Assembly: GCA_030612185.1 (NCBI GenBank)
Contig: JAUWOI010000044.1
Coordinates: 1-15,026 of the forward strand
Origin: Anaerolineae bacterium
GTDB taxonomy: Bacteria > Chloroflexota > Anaerolineae > B4-G1
Length of the DNA: 15,026 nt
Direction: 5' to 3'
This document shows positions 6,499-13,114 of this stretch, one piece after another (position 1 is the stretch's first letter; each line of letters opens with the position of its first letter). The position numbers were made by a program, and so were the translations under genes. Below the pieces are notes generated by a model that worked only from the letters and a program-made list of their open reading frames with translations, was not told the origin of the DNA and searched no databases.

Positions 6499-6930
6499 AT
6501 GGAGTTATTCGAACTCACGACAGAGGAAATATCCGGGGACGAGGGCGTCGGCCGGCTGGCGGACCCAGGCGTAGGGGCGGTGGTCACGTTCGTCGGCGTG
6601 GTGCGCGGCGAGACGGATGGCCGGGAGGTGCGTTGCCTGGAGTACGAGGCCTACCCGGAGATGGCGGAGGAGACGCTGCGACAGATCGGCGACGAGATAC
6701 GCGCCCGCTGGCCGATGATCCGCGAGGTTACCATCGTCCACCGCGTGGGGCGGCTGCAGGTGGGGGAGACCGCCGTGGTCATCGCCCTCTCGGCTGCCCA
6801 TCGCCAGGATACCTTTGACGCGCTGCGCTACGCGCTTGACCGGCTGAAGGAGATCGTTCCCTTGTGGAAGAAAGAGGTGTGGGTGGACGGGGCGGAGTGG
6901 AGGAGTGAGCAAGACCCGCACTTGCCCTAA
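6499..6930 (+). CDS. moaE: Molybdopterin synthase catalytic subunit
   Basis: This is the large subunit of molybdopterin synthase, 143 aa. It inserts two dithiolene sulfurs, delivered by MoaD, into cyclic pyranopterin monophosphate. Family features in order are GAVVTFVGVVRGETDG, LEYEAYPEMAEETL, HRVGRLQVGETAVVIALSAAHR and LKEIVPLWKKEVW, with the catalytic lysines in the last segment. The ATG at 6499 is preceded by AAGGGAG (6489-6495). It is the last cofactor gene before the low-GC island; moeA reappears about 3.9 kb downstream. Confidence 0.95.
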   Translation: MELFELTTEEISGDEGVGRLADPGVGAVVTFVGVVRGETDGREVRCLEYEAYPEMAEETLRQIGDEIRARWPMIREVTIVHRVGRLQVGETAVVIALSAAHRQDTFDALRYALDRLKEIVPLWKKEVWVDGAEWRSEQDPHLP

Positions 6931-7004
6931 AGTGTGGTCTGTGATACATTTACCTACGGTATCGCCGACATCCCCAGCGGGAGTTTCTCTTTGCAGCAAT
7001 CTTG

Positions 7005-7013
7005 TGCTACAAT
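7005..7013 (+). promoter_or_regulatory. Possible extended -10 promoter for the ParB-methylase operon
   Basis: TGCTACAAT is a TG-n-extended -10 element matching TATAAT at five of six positions, about 125 bases before the ATG at 7139. No good -35 lies at the right distance (TTGCAG at 6991 is too close). It is in a 208-base gap with no other gene. Confidence 0.35.
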
Positions 7014-7029
7014 TTAGTGACTGTAGGGT

Positions 7030-7040
7030 TTGACTGTCAA
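7030..7040. promoter_or_regulatory. Palindrome TTGACTGTCAA, possible operator
   Basis: A perfect 5-1-5 inverted repeat lies 17 bases downstream of the putative -10 and about 100 bases before the ParB-domain gene. Its position suits an autoregulatory site for the HTH protein encoded next, but there is only one copy and it could be chance. Confidence 0.3.
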
Positions 7041-7138
7041 GGGCGGCACGTAGCATTCGTTCATTATGGTGTTTGGAGCAAGACACTACGGAACCATTCG
7101 CAGAGGTCGGGTTCAAATGACTCCACAAGGAGGATGGT

Positions 7139-8326
7139 ATGACTGAGGCAAATGTGCAGCATATGCTGCTCCAACCTGATCCTGATAAGATTGTCGACAT
7201 ACCTGTTGAGCAACTCCTCTTGGACCCTAAGAATGCTCGTCTTGCTTGGAGAGTAGAGGGTGATAGTCAGGAGATCTTGGCAAAGATTCTCTGGACGGAG
7301 ATGGCAGTGGATGAGGTGGCTTGGTCCATAGCTGAGAATGGCTTCTTTCGGTCAGAACCGTTGTTCGTTATCATCAAGGATACAGAGGAACAAGATCCGG
7401 AAAAGCGAAAGTACATCGTTGTAGAAGGCAATCGTAGGTTGACATCAGTACTCCTGTTGTGCGATCAAGAACTGCGGCAAAGGGTTGGGGCAACTAACCT
7501 TCCTGGTATCAGTGCAGAAAGAAGAGCAGAACTGAGTGCATTGCCAGCAATCGTTTATCCGAGTCGTGAAAGCCTTTGGGCTACTGTTGGATTTCGTCAT
7601 ATCAACGGGATCAAACCCTGGGATAGTTTCAGCAAAGCAAAGTATGTCGCGGAAGTACACGAGACCTACGGTATCTCCCTGGAAGAGATCGCTGAGAGGA
7701 TTGGTGATCGCCACGCAACCGTGAAGAGGATGTATAGGGGCTACAAAGTACTCGAACAGGCAGAGTCGGATGGAGTATTTGACAAGCAAGACAGAGCTCG
7801 AAATCGCTTCTATTTCTCACACCTCTATACAGCCCTCGATCAGAGAGGATTCCAAGAGTTCCTTGGTATTGGTCCGAAAACCTCTTTGAGACCGAATCCT
7901 GTTCCAGAATCGAATCTCGATGAACTCGGAGAATTGATGATTTGGCTCTATGGAAAGAAATCAGAAAATATTGAGCCGGTCGTCAAGAGCCAGAGTCCTG
8001 ATTTGAACATTCTCAGAAGAGTGATAAGCAAGCCAGAGTCTTTATCTGCCCTTCGAAGTGGTTATACACTTGAGCGTTCGCATCTCGTTGCGATCGGAGA
8101 CAGAAAGCGTTTCCGAGACACGCTGACGAGCGCAAAGGTAGAGTTACAGAATGCAAAGGCCACTGTTACTACAGGGTATGCTGGGGAGGAAGACTTGTAT
8201 GAGATAATTCAAGACATTGGGCTTCTTGCAGACACCATAATGCGTGAGATGGAGGACAAAAGGGAGGAGTTGGGTATCGAAGAAGCCAGGCAAGTTAGAC
8301 GTTCAACCGGTCGCCGGAGAAGATAG
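7139..8326 (+). CDS. ParB/Srx-domain protein with helix-turn-helix, first gene of a methylase-linked operon
   Basis: The protein has 395 aa. The N-terminal region (about 17-140) has the ParB/sulfiredoxin-fold layout: IPVEQLLLDPKNAR, an internal helix, and the conserved EGNRRLTSVLLL motif (96-107) that in this superfamily forms the nucleotide-binding site. GFRHINGIKPW (151-161) follows, then a helix-turn-helix-like stretch (about 177-205: GISLEEIAERIGDRHATVKRMY). The C-terminal half is unfamiliar and ends in a basic tail (RRSTGRRRR). It lacks a ParA partner, so it is not a chromosome-partition pair. Proteins of this type also occur in mobile and defence loci. The ATG at 7139 has AAGGAGG at 7127-7133. 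Only one base separates its stop from the next ATG. Base composition is well below the flanking moa genes (26/60 G+C at 7381-7440 against 43/60 at 11461-11520). Confidence 0.8.
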   Translation: MTEANVQHMLLQPDPDKIVDIPVEQLLLDPKNARLAWRVEGDSQEILAKILWTEMAVDEVAWSIAENGFFRSEPLFVIIKDTEEQDPEKRKYIVVEGNRRLTSVLLLCDQELRQRVGATNLPGISAERRAELSALPAIVYPSRESLWATVGFRHINGIKPWDSFSKAKYVAEVHETYGISLEEIAERIGDRHATVKRMYRGYKVLEQAESDGVFDKQDRARNRFYFSHLYTALDQRGFQEFLGIGPKTSLRPNPVPESNLDELGELMIWLYGKKSENIEPVVKSQSPDLNILRRVISKPESLSALRSGYTLERSHLVAIGDRKRFRDTLTSAKVELQNAKATVTTGYAGEEDLYEIIQDIGLLADTIMREMEDKREELGIEEARQVRRSTGRRRR

Positions 8327-8327
8327 C

Positions 8328-8423
8328 ATGCTTGACTTGCCTTTTGATGACCTCACTGATTCCCTAAGATTGGCAGATTGGCTGGAACTGTATGCACTAC
8401 TATCCCCAGATCATTCCTCATAA
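8328..8423 (+). pseudogene. 5' fragment of the interrupted middle gene
   Basis: A 31-codon ORF (MLDLPFDDLTDSLRLADWLE...) starts one base after the ParB-domain gene and reads through the left 9-bp duplication. It runs 11 bases into the inserted element, where it meets TAA. Joining CCA-GAT-C here to the second CCA-GAT-C at 8615 gives LLSPDLNSSRGDLESVLR without a frame change, so this is the true N-terminus of the gene whose remainder starts near 8615. The spacing and GGAGAAG within the preceding gene support translation from 8328. Confidence 0.8.
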
Positions 8424-8612
8424 CTTAAGACCATTTTGGCTTCTCAAGGATCAGTTTTCCTGTGATTCAGAGTCAATCTCGCCAACGCAACCCGGATTTT
8501 CGGGCAAATAGGGCGTTTAGACTGGCCCCAAGTGCGAAAACCGGCCATTTCAGGTCTGTTTGGCACTATTTTGGCGACTGACAGACACTGTTTCGTTAAG
8601 TTATGACGGATG
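8413..8612. mobile_element. 200-bp MITE-like insertion element
   Basis: TCATAACTTAA (8418-8428) is the exact inverse of TTAAGTTATGA (8596-8606). Outside these, ATTCC at the left end and the inverse of CGGATG at the right end extend an imperfect terminal inverted repeat of about 16 bases. The element is bordered by the direct repeat CCCCAGATC at 8404-8412 and 8613-8621, a 9-bp target-site duplication. It contains no plausible transposase ORF, so it would be mobilised in trans by an IS with matching ends, which is not in the window. Removing it with one duplication copy restores a single reading frame. Confidence 0.85.
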
Positions 8613-9409
8613 CCCCAGATCTTAATTCGAGCCGAGGGGATTTGGAAAGCGTCCTTCGTACAGCTTCCCTTTTTGAGATTGATGATGGTGAGAAAGTTGA
8701 ACTGAAGGTTCTGGAAGTCTTCCAGGAGTTAGAGCAGCGTGTAGAGGCTGCTAGAGAGGCGTATCCTTTTGATCTTGATTACCGAGGGGTTCTCCGACTC
8801 AGGTCAAGCGATTGGGAAGAATTTCCAGTGTATATATTCTGCCTCTGTTTATCCTACCACTCTTTGAGAGAGACCCGCGTAGGGCCCGGGCTGTTCGAGC
8901 AGATCTCTTGCCTGGCTGCCAAGGGGTATTTACGAGGCGAGGCTGTTGGATTTGGATCACCGCGCGACGAGTTACCGTCATCCTTTGATGCCGCAATAGT
9001 AGAAATGTGTAATCTCATTGGTGAAGGAGAATACCGTGAGCAACCAACACTTCGGCGTCAAGATGATGCACTTGACCTGGTCGCCTGGAAGGATTTTGCC
9101 GATAAGAAACCCAGCAAGATATTGATGTTTGGTCAGTGTGGGGCCGGACGGAATTGGATTGACAAACTTGGCGAACTGCAACCGGAGGTTTTCTGGAGAC
9201 AATGGCTCATTGGTCCTGTTAGTCCTCTCCCAATAAGGTCGTTCTTTACTCCCTATCGGGTTCAACAGAACATGTGGGATTTTTACGCCAGGAAAGCAGG
9301 CGTCATCTTCGACCGTTGTCGGATTGCAGTTTGCGCACATCAAGATGAGACTGATTACGCTCCAGTAATAGCATGGGTTAGAGATTTTCTAGCGCAGGAT
9401 GTTCAATGA
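8603..9409 (+). CDS. Unrecognised protein, 3' part of a gene split by the 200-bp element
   Basis: The open frame gives 268 aa from an ATG that lies inside the element's right terminal repeat and has no convincing ribosome-binding site. The native protein is the joined form (about 290 aa starting at 8328). I do not recognise the family. Visible features are an N-terminal helical part (SRGDLESVLRTASLFE, then an acidic helix LEVFQELEQRVEAA), a middle with REQPTLRRQDDALDLVAWKDF, and a segment KPSKILMFGQCGAGRNWIDKL. The order Asp, short loop, hydrophobic strand, Gln-Cys and later Lys loosely recalls PD-(D/E)XK-type nucleases, but this is a guess. The stop overlaps the methylase ATG (ATGA), so the three genes form one operon, consistent with a restriction- or defence-type partner. 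Confidence 0.7.
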   Translation: MTDAPDLNSSRGDLESVLRTASLFEIDDGEKVELKVLEVFQELEQRVEAAREAYPFDLDYRGVLRLRSSDWEEFPVYIFCLCLSYHSLRETRVGPGLFEQISCLAAKGYLRGEAVGFGSPRDELPSSFDAAIVEMCNLIGEGEYREQPTLRRQDDALDLVAWKDFADKKPSKILMFGQCGAGRNWIDKLGELQPEVFWRQWLIGPVSPLPIRSFFTPYRVQQNMWDFYARKAGVIFDRCRIAVCAHQDETDYAPVIAWVRDFLAQDVQ

Positions 9410-10272
9410 GAAACGGCTCCGAGCCTACTCCAGTCTATTCGGCAAGACTGCTTAGCCCATTCCGATATCCGGGGGGAAAGACCTGGCTGGTCCCCCTCAT
9501 TTGTCAGCGACTGCACAATATGGAGTCCAAACCAGCCGAGTTCATTGAGCCATTTGCTGGTGGGGGTATTGTTGGCCTGAATGTTGCGTTTAGAAGGCTT
9601 GCCGAGCATATCACGCTCGTCGAGTTGGATAAAGATGTCGCTGCTGTCTGGGAGATAGTCATCAACGGGAATGCAAGAAGCCTTGCCGATAGGATCGTTG
9701 CTTTCGACCTCACTCTCGTTTCAGTTAACGAGGAGTTGTCAAAGTCTCCTATAGACCTTGAGGATAGGGCATTTCAGACCATCCTACGAAACCGGATCAG
9801 CCGTGGTGGCATTCTAGCGCTGGGCGCCGGTATACTGAGACAAGGAGAAAATGGAAGAGGAATCAAATCACGTTGGTATCCAGAGACTTTGAGGAAGAGA
9901 ATCCTGCAAGTCGCCGAAATGCGAGAACGCATTACATTCATACACGGCGATGGGCTTGATGTGCTAAGAGAGAACGCCCAACGTGCGGATGTTATGTTCT
10001 TTATTGATCCACCCTACACGGCTGGCGATAAGAAACCCGGAAGACGGCTCTACACACACCATGAGCTTGACCATGATGAACTGTTCAGAGTCGCTAGTAT
10101 GCTCACTGGTGACTTCTTGATGACCTATAGCAATGATGAAAGAGTACGCAATCTTGCACTACGACATAACTTCGATGTTCGGGAAATCACGATGAGGAAT
10201 AGCCATCATATCAAGAAAACCGAATTACTCATCAAGCGTGGTTTGGTAGAGAGAATGGTTGACATCGGGTAG
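9406..10272 (+). CDS. D12-class N6-adenine DNA methyltransferase (Dam-like)
   Basis: The protein has 288 aa, close to Dam and other alpha-class m6A methyltransferases. It transfers methyl from SAM to adenine in DNA. The motifs are clear: SPFRYPGGK (17-25), SAM-binding EPFAGGG (48-54), LVELDKDVAAVW after it, and catalytic DPPY at 201-204 in FFIDPPYTAGDK. NRISRGGI and TYSNDERVR segments also fit the family. The target sequence cannot be read from the protein; GATC is possible but untested. The start ATG overlaps the preceding stop, so it is translated together with the unknown protein. It may be the protective half of a restriction-like system or an epigenetic or defence component of the island. 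A hairpin terminator follows about 50 bases after the stop. Confidence 0.9.
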   Translation: MRNGSEPTPVYSARLLSPFRYPGGKTWLVPLICQRLHNMESKPAEFIEPFAGGGIVGLNVAFRRLAEHITLVELDKDVAAVWEIVINGNARSLADRIVAFDLTLVSVNEELSKSPIDLEDRAFQTILRNRISRGGILALGAGILRQGENGRGIKSRWYPETLRKRILQVAEMRERITFIHGDGLDVLRENAQRADVMFFIDPPYTAGDKKPGRRLYTHHELDHDELFRVASMLTGDFLMTYSNDERVRNLALRHNFDVREITMRNSHHIKKTELLIKRGLVERMVDIG

Positions 10273-10319
10273 TCAGATTGCCTCGAAGATTCGTGTTGTC
10301 TCTGAAAGACTTCATATCG

Positions 10320-10353
10320 CCAGCGGCTTAGATAAGCATCGCTGGTGTTTCTT
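10320..10353 (+). terminator. Probable intrinsic terminator of the ParB-methylase operon
   Basis: CCAGCG-GCTT (10320-10329) pairs with AAGC-(AT)-CGCTGG (10334-10345), giving ten base pairs with one two-base bulge and a four-base loop. A T-rich run TGTTTCTT follows. It lies about 50 bases after the methylase stop and marks the operon's end. Confidence 0.5.
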
Positions 10354-10392
10354 AACGGGAAGGTTGCGACCGCCACACACTACCCTTGCGGG

Positions 10393-10760
10393 ATGAACAC
10401 GTACAACACGCTCAATCGCTCCTACATCCAGATGCTCAACCAGGGAGTGGCAACGGAGCATTGGAGCCAACGTATCTACGGGTTCCCCAGGAGTACGTTT
10501 TTGATAATCTGGTGCAACGTTATCAACCGGTCTTCTCCTTTGATTCCTCTGAGACGAACGTATTCGCCATCTATGATCTCGTGGGGGGAGCAGAGACTTA
10601 CGCGCTGACTCTGCAAAGGCTCACCTCCGCCAGCGCGGAGGCTCTGTTCACTGCTCTACGCCAAAGCCCCAATATCTCCGATAAGGATCAGTTTGTGGCT
10701 AAACTGCAAACCAAAGTGGAGCGAGGCAAAGCAAGCCTTCGTCTTACATTTACACCCTGA
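10393..10760 (+). pseudogene. Unrecognised small gene, frameshifted
   Basis: Two overlapping frames share one plausible protein. The first reads MNTYNTLNRSYIQMLNQGVAT from 10393. Near 10460 the sense moves to the next frame, which continues ALEPTYLRVPQEYVFDNLV and runs to a TGA at 10758-10760. Supplying one missing base in ACGGAGCATTGG gives a smooth join (VAT-E-ALEPTYLRV). The combined product would be about 122 aa. I do not recognise it. It may be a degraded remnant at the island's edge or a real gene with a sequencing error. This 510-base stretch between the methylase and moeA otherwise holds only the terminator. Confidence 0.45.
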
Positions 10761-10782
10761 CCAGTCACGTTATGGATTGACT

Positions 10783-12039
10783 ATGATAGAACCCATGTTG
10801 AGTGTCGAAGAAGCACTGGAGCGGGTGCTGAGGGAGTTCTATCCTTTGGAACCGGAACGGGTGCCTATTCTCGAGGTGTTGGGCCGCGTTCTGGCCGAGG
10901 ACGTCTATGTTGATGTGGACATCCCGCCCCACGCCAACTCGTCTATGGATGGCTACGCGGTGCTGGCGGCCGATACTGGTGGGGCCAGCCGCGGGGCGTC
11001 CGTGCGCTTGCGTTGCGTCGGTGAGGTTGCGGCGGGTTACATCCCCGAGACAGAGGTCACGCCCGGCACGGCCTTGCGCATCATGACCGGCGCTCCCATC
11101 CCGCCGGGTGCCGACGGGGTTGTCCGCGTTGAAGATACGGAAGCGGAGGGGGAGTGGGTGAACGTCTTCACAGAGGTCCCGGTGGGCCAGTACGTCCGCC
11201 CTGCCGGAGAGGACGTGCGGAGGGGGGAGTTGGTTCTGCGGCGAGGAACCTTTGTCCGCCCGCAGGAGATTGGGATGTTGGCCACGTTGGGGCACAAGGA
11301 GGCGTTGGTCACCCGCCGTCCCCGCGTGGCGATCCTGGCCACCGGCGACGAGGTGGTGGAGATTGACGCCCCCCTGACGCCGGGGAAGATCCGCAACGCC
11401 AACAGTTACTCCAACGCTGCCCAGGTGGTCAAGTGCGGAGGGATACCTGTCATGCTGGGCATCGCCCGCGACCGGGTGGAGGAGTTGACGGAGAAGATCA
11501 GGGCGGGGCTGGCCCAGGGCGTGGACCTGTTCCTCACCTCTGGCGGCGTCTCGGTGGGCGACTTCGACGTGGTGAAGGAGGTGTTGGCCGCTGAGGGAGA
11601 GATTGGGTTCTGGCGGGTGCGCATGAAACCGGGCAAGCCCCTGGCCTTCGGTCGCCTGAACTTCCCCCCCCATCGGGGGGGGACGGAGGGGGGGGAGGGT
11701 GTACCCATCTTAGGTCTGCCCGGCAATCCCGTCTCGGTGATGGTCTCTTTCGAGATGTTCGCACGTCCGGCCATCCTGAAGATGCTGGGGTTGGCGGAAT
11801 TGGAGCGGCCCGTCGTGGAGGCCACGCTGATGGACGAGGTGAAACACAAGGATGGCCGCCGCCACTTCCTGCGCGTCCGCGTCGAGCAGCACGAGGGAGT
11901 GTATCGCGCCTATCTCACCGGCGAGCAGGGGTCGGGCATCCTGAGTTCGATGGTCAAGGCCAATGCACTGGCGATCATCCCAGAGGAATGGACCCACGTG
12001 CCGGCCGGTGCGCGGGTGCGGGTGATGATGTTGGATTGA
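10783..12039 (+). CDS. moeA: Molybdopterin molybdenumtransferase
   Basis: MoeA inserts molybdate or tungstate into adenylylated molybdopterin, the last step of Moco/Wco formation; 418 aa from ATG 10783. Family segments in order are LSVEEALERVL, DIPPHANSSMDGYAV, RIMTGAPIPPGADGVVRVEDT and RPAGEDVRRGE. The MoaB/MogA-like domain follows (VAILATGDEVVE, GKIRNANSYSNAAQV, LTSGGVSVGDFDVV, MKPGKPLAFG, GLPGNPVSVMVSFE), then the C-terminal beta domain. Between FGRL and VPILGLPGNP there is an extra Pro/Gly/Glu segment (FPPHRGGTEGGEG) encoded by C and G runs. The ATG at 10795 (MLSVEEAL) is an alternative start; longer readings start inside the upstream remnant. No strong ribosome-binding site is visible. 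The gene is separated from moaE by the island and has probably lost its original upstream context. Confidence 0.94.
   Translation: MIEPMLSVEEALERVLREFYPLEPERVPILEVLGRVLAEDVYVDVDIPPHANSSMDGYAVLAADTGGASRGASVRLRCVGEVAAGYIPETEVTPGTALRIMTGAPIPPGADGVVRVEDTEAEGEWVNVFTEVPVGQYVRPAGEDVRRGELVLRRGTFVRPQEIGMLATLGHKEALVTRRPRVAILATGDEVVEIDAPLTPGKIRNANSYSNAAQVVKCGGIPVMLGIARDRVEELTEKIRAGLAQGVDLFLTSGGVSVGDFDVVKEVLAAEGEIGFWRVRMKPGKPLAFGRLNFPPHRGGTEGGEGVPILGLPGNPVSVMVSFEMFARPAILKMLGLAELERPVVEATLMDEVKHKDGRRHFLRVRVEQHEGVYRAYLTGEQGSGILSSMVKANALAIIPEEWTHVPAGARVRVMMLD
11664..11698. repeat. C8-ATC-G8 hairpin and G-runs inside moeA
   Basis: Eight C (11664-11671), ATC, and eight G (11675-11682) form a perfect 8-bp stem with a three-base loop, followed by further G-runs. 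It encodes the extra Pro/Gly-rich residues just before GLPGNP in MoeA, kept in frame. Homopolymers of this length are prone to slippage and to sequencing error. Confidence 0.8.
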
Positions 12040-12082
12040 GGTGGCCGGAAGCAAAAGTACAAGAACTTTTGGCGACTTACTT

Positions 12083-13039
12083 ATGACCAAACCTTCCTCC
12101 ACACGCGGCTATCTCATTGCTTTTGTCGCTACGGTCACCTGGTCATCAACCGGTATCTTTATCGGCTACCTGACCACGCGCTTCCACATGCCGCCGTTGG
12201 TGCTGGCTTTCTGGCGCGATCTGATTGTGGCAGGTGTACTTTTTGGAGTGCTCGCCCTGGTGGCCCGGCCCCTGCTGCACCTGGGACGTCGGCACGTGTT
12301 GTTTTTCGTCCTCTACGGCTTTGTCCTGGCCGTTTCGCATGCGCTATGGACGGTCTCTGTAGCGCTCAATGGGGCGGCGGTGGCCACGGTGCTGGTTCAC
12401 AGTTCGCCGGTTTTCACGGCGCTGGTAGGCTGGCGCTGGCTGGATGAACGGCTGGACGCGCTCAAGATCGGCGCGGTGGTTTTGAGCATCGTCGGCTGTG
12501 TATTCGTATCTGGTGCGTACGACCGGGCAGCCTGGCAAGCCAACCCGGCCGGCATTGTCATCGGCCTGGCGAATGGCGTGGTATTTGCCGCTTATAGTCT
12601 GTTGGGCAAGGGTTCGTCCAGGCGGGGTGTCAACCCATGGACGGCCACGCTGTACTCCTTTACGCTCGGGGCGGCCTTCCTGTTGCTCGTGCAACGTCCC
12701 GACACGTTCCTGTGGTTGTCCAGGCCATTGGCGGTTGGGCCAAGTGGGTGGCATGAAGCCGCCCTGGGATGGGGGATTCTGGTTTTGCTGGCCATCGGCC
12801 CCACCCTCGGCGGATATGGCCTGTACACCGTCAGCCTGACGCATCTGCCAACCACCACGGCTAACTTGATCGCCACGCTAGAGCCGGTGCTGACAACCGG
12901 GTTGGCCTTTTGCCTCTTGGGCGAGCGTTTGACCATCCCCCAACTCCTGGGCGGGAGTTTGGTCGTGATCGGCGTAGTGCTTTTGTGCTTCGACGAACGG
13001 GCGGCCAGCGTCGCGGGCGGCACGCCGCAATCACCTTGA
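12083..13039 (+). CDS. EamA/DMT-superfamily membrane transporter
   Basis: The protein has 318 aa from ATG 12083. About ten hydrophobic segments run through it, in two similar halves as in EamA (DUF6, RhaT/YdcZ-like) permeases. The first half contains ATVTWSSTGIFIGYL near the start and HALWTVSVALNGAAVATVLVHSSPVFTAL, and the second contains GYGLYTVSLTHLPTTTANLIATLEPVLTTGLAF, the typical EamA repeat signature followed by GERLT. The substrate is unknown; the family exports metabolites or amino acids. A GTG at 12041 would extend it by 14 residues into the two-base gap after moeA, but the ATG begins closer to the first helix. No clear ribosome-binding site exists for either. It may be transcribed with moeA. 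Confidence 0.85.
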   Translation: MTKPSSTRGYLIAFVATVTWSSTGIFIGYLTTRFHMPPLVLAFWRDLIVAGVLFGVLALVARPLLHLGRRHVLFFVLYGFVLAVSHALWTVSVALNGAAVATVLVHSSPVFTALVGWRWLDERLDALKIGAVVLSIVGCVFVSGAYDRAAWQANPAGIVIGLANGVVFAAYSLLGKGSSRRGVNPWTATLYSFTLGAAFLLLVQRPDTFLWLSRPLAVGPSGWHEAALGWGILVLLAIGPTLGGYGLYTVSLTHLPTTTANLIATLEPVLTTGLAFCLLGERLTIPQLLGGSLVVIGVVLLCFDERAASVAGGTPQSP

Positions 13040-13114
13040 TCACAATCGCCATCCGGGTCTTGTTTCCAATTGGCTGAAATTGTTTTTTGACGCTTTCTGT
13101 GGTTTAATAAGTAT

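Noticed and set aside
7030..7060. Sigma-70 promoter with -35 TTGACT at 7030
   Set aside because: No acceptable -10 hexamer lies 15-19 bases downstream.
6505..7200. Minus-strand open frame of 231 codons opposite moaE
   Set aside because: It overlaps the well-supported moaE and has no recognisable motifs; it is a shadow frame.
7139..8326. Chromosome-partition ParB
   Set aside because: There is no adjacent parA or visible parS, and the C-terminal half is unlike partition ParB; the methylase context points elsewhere.
10693..10782. Longer moeA start at 10693
   Set aside because: The added 30 residues are the out-of-frame reading of the upstream remnant; MoeA similarity begins at MIEPMLSVEEAL.
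13068..13112. Promoter of the response regulator with TTGACG and AT-rich downstream bases
   Set aside because: TTGACG and possible -10 sequences are at poor spacing and the best one overlaps the start codon; too weak to list.
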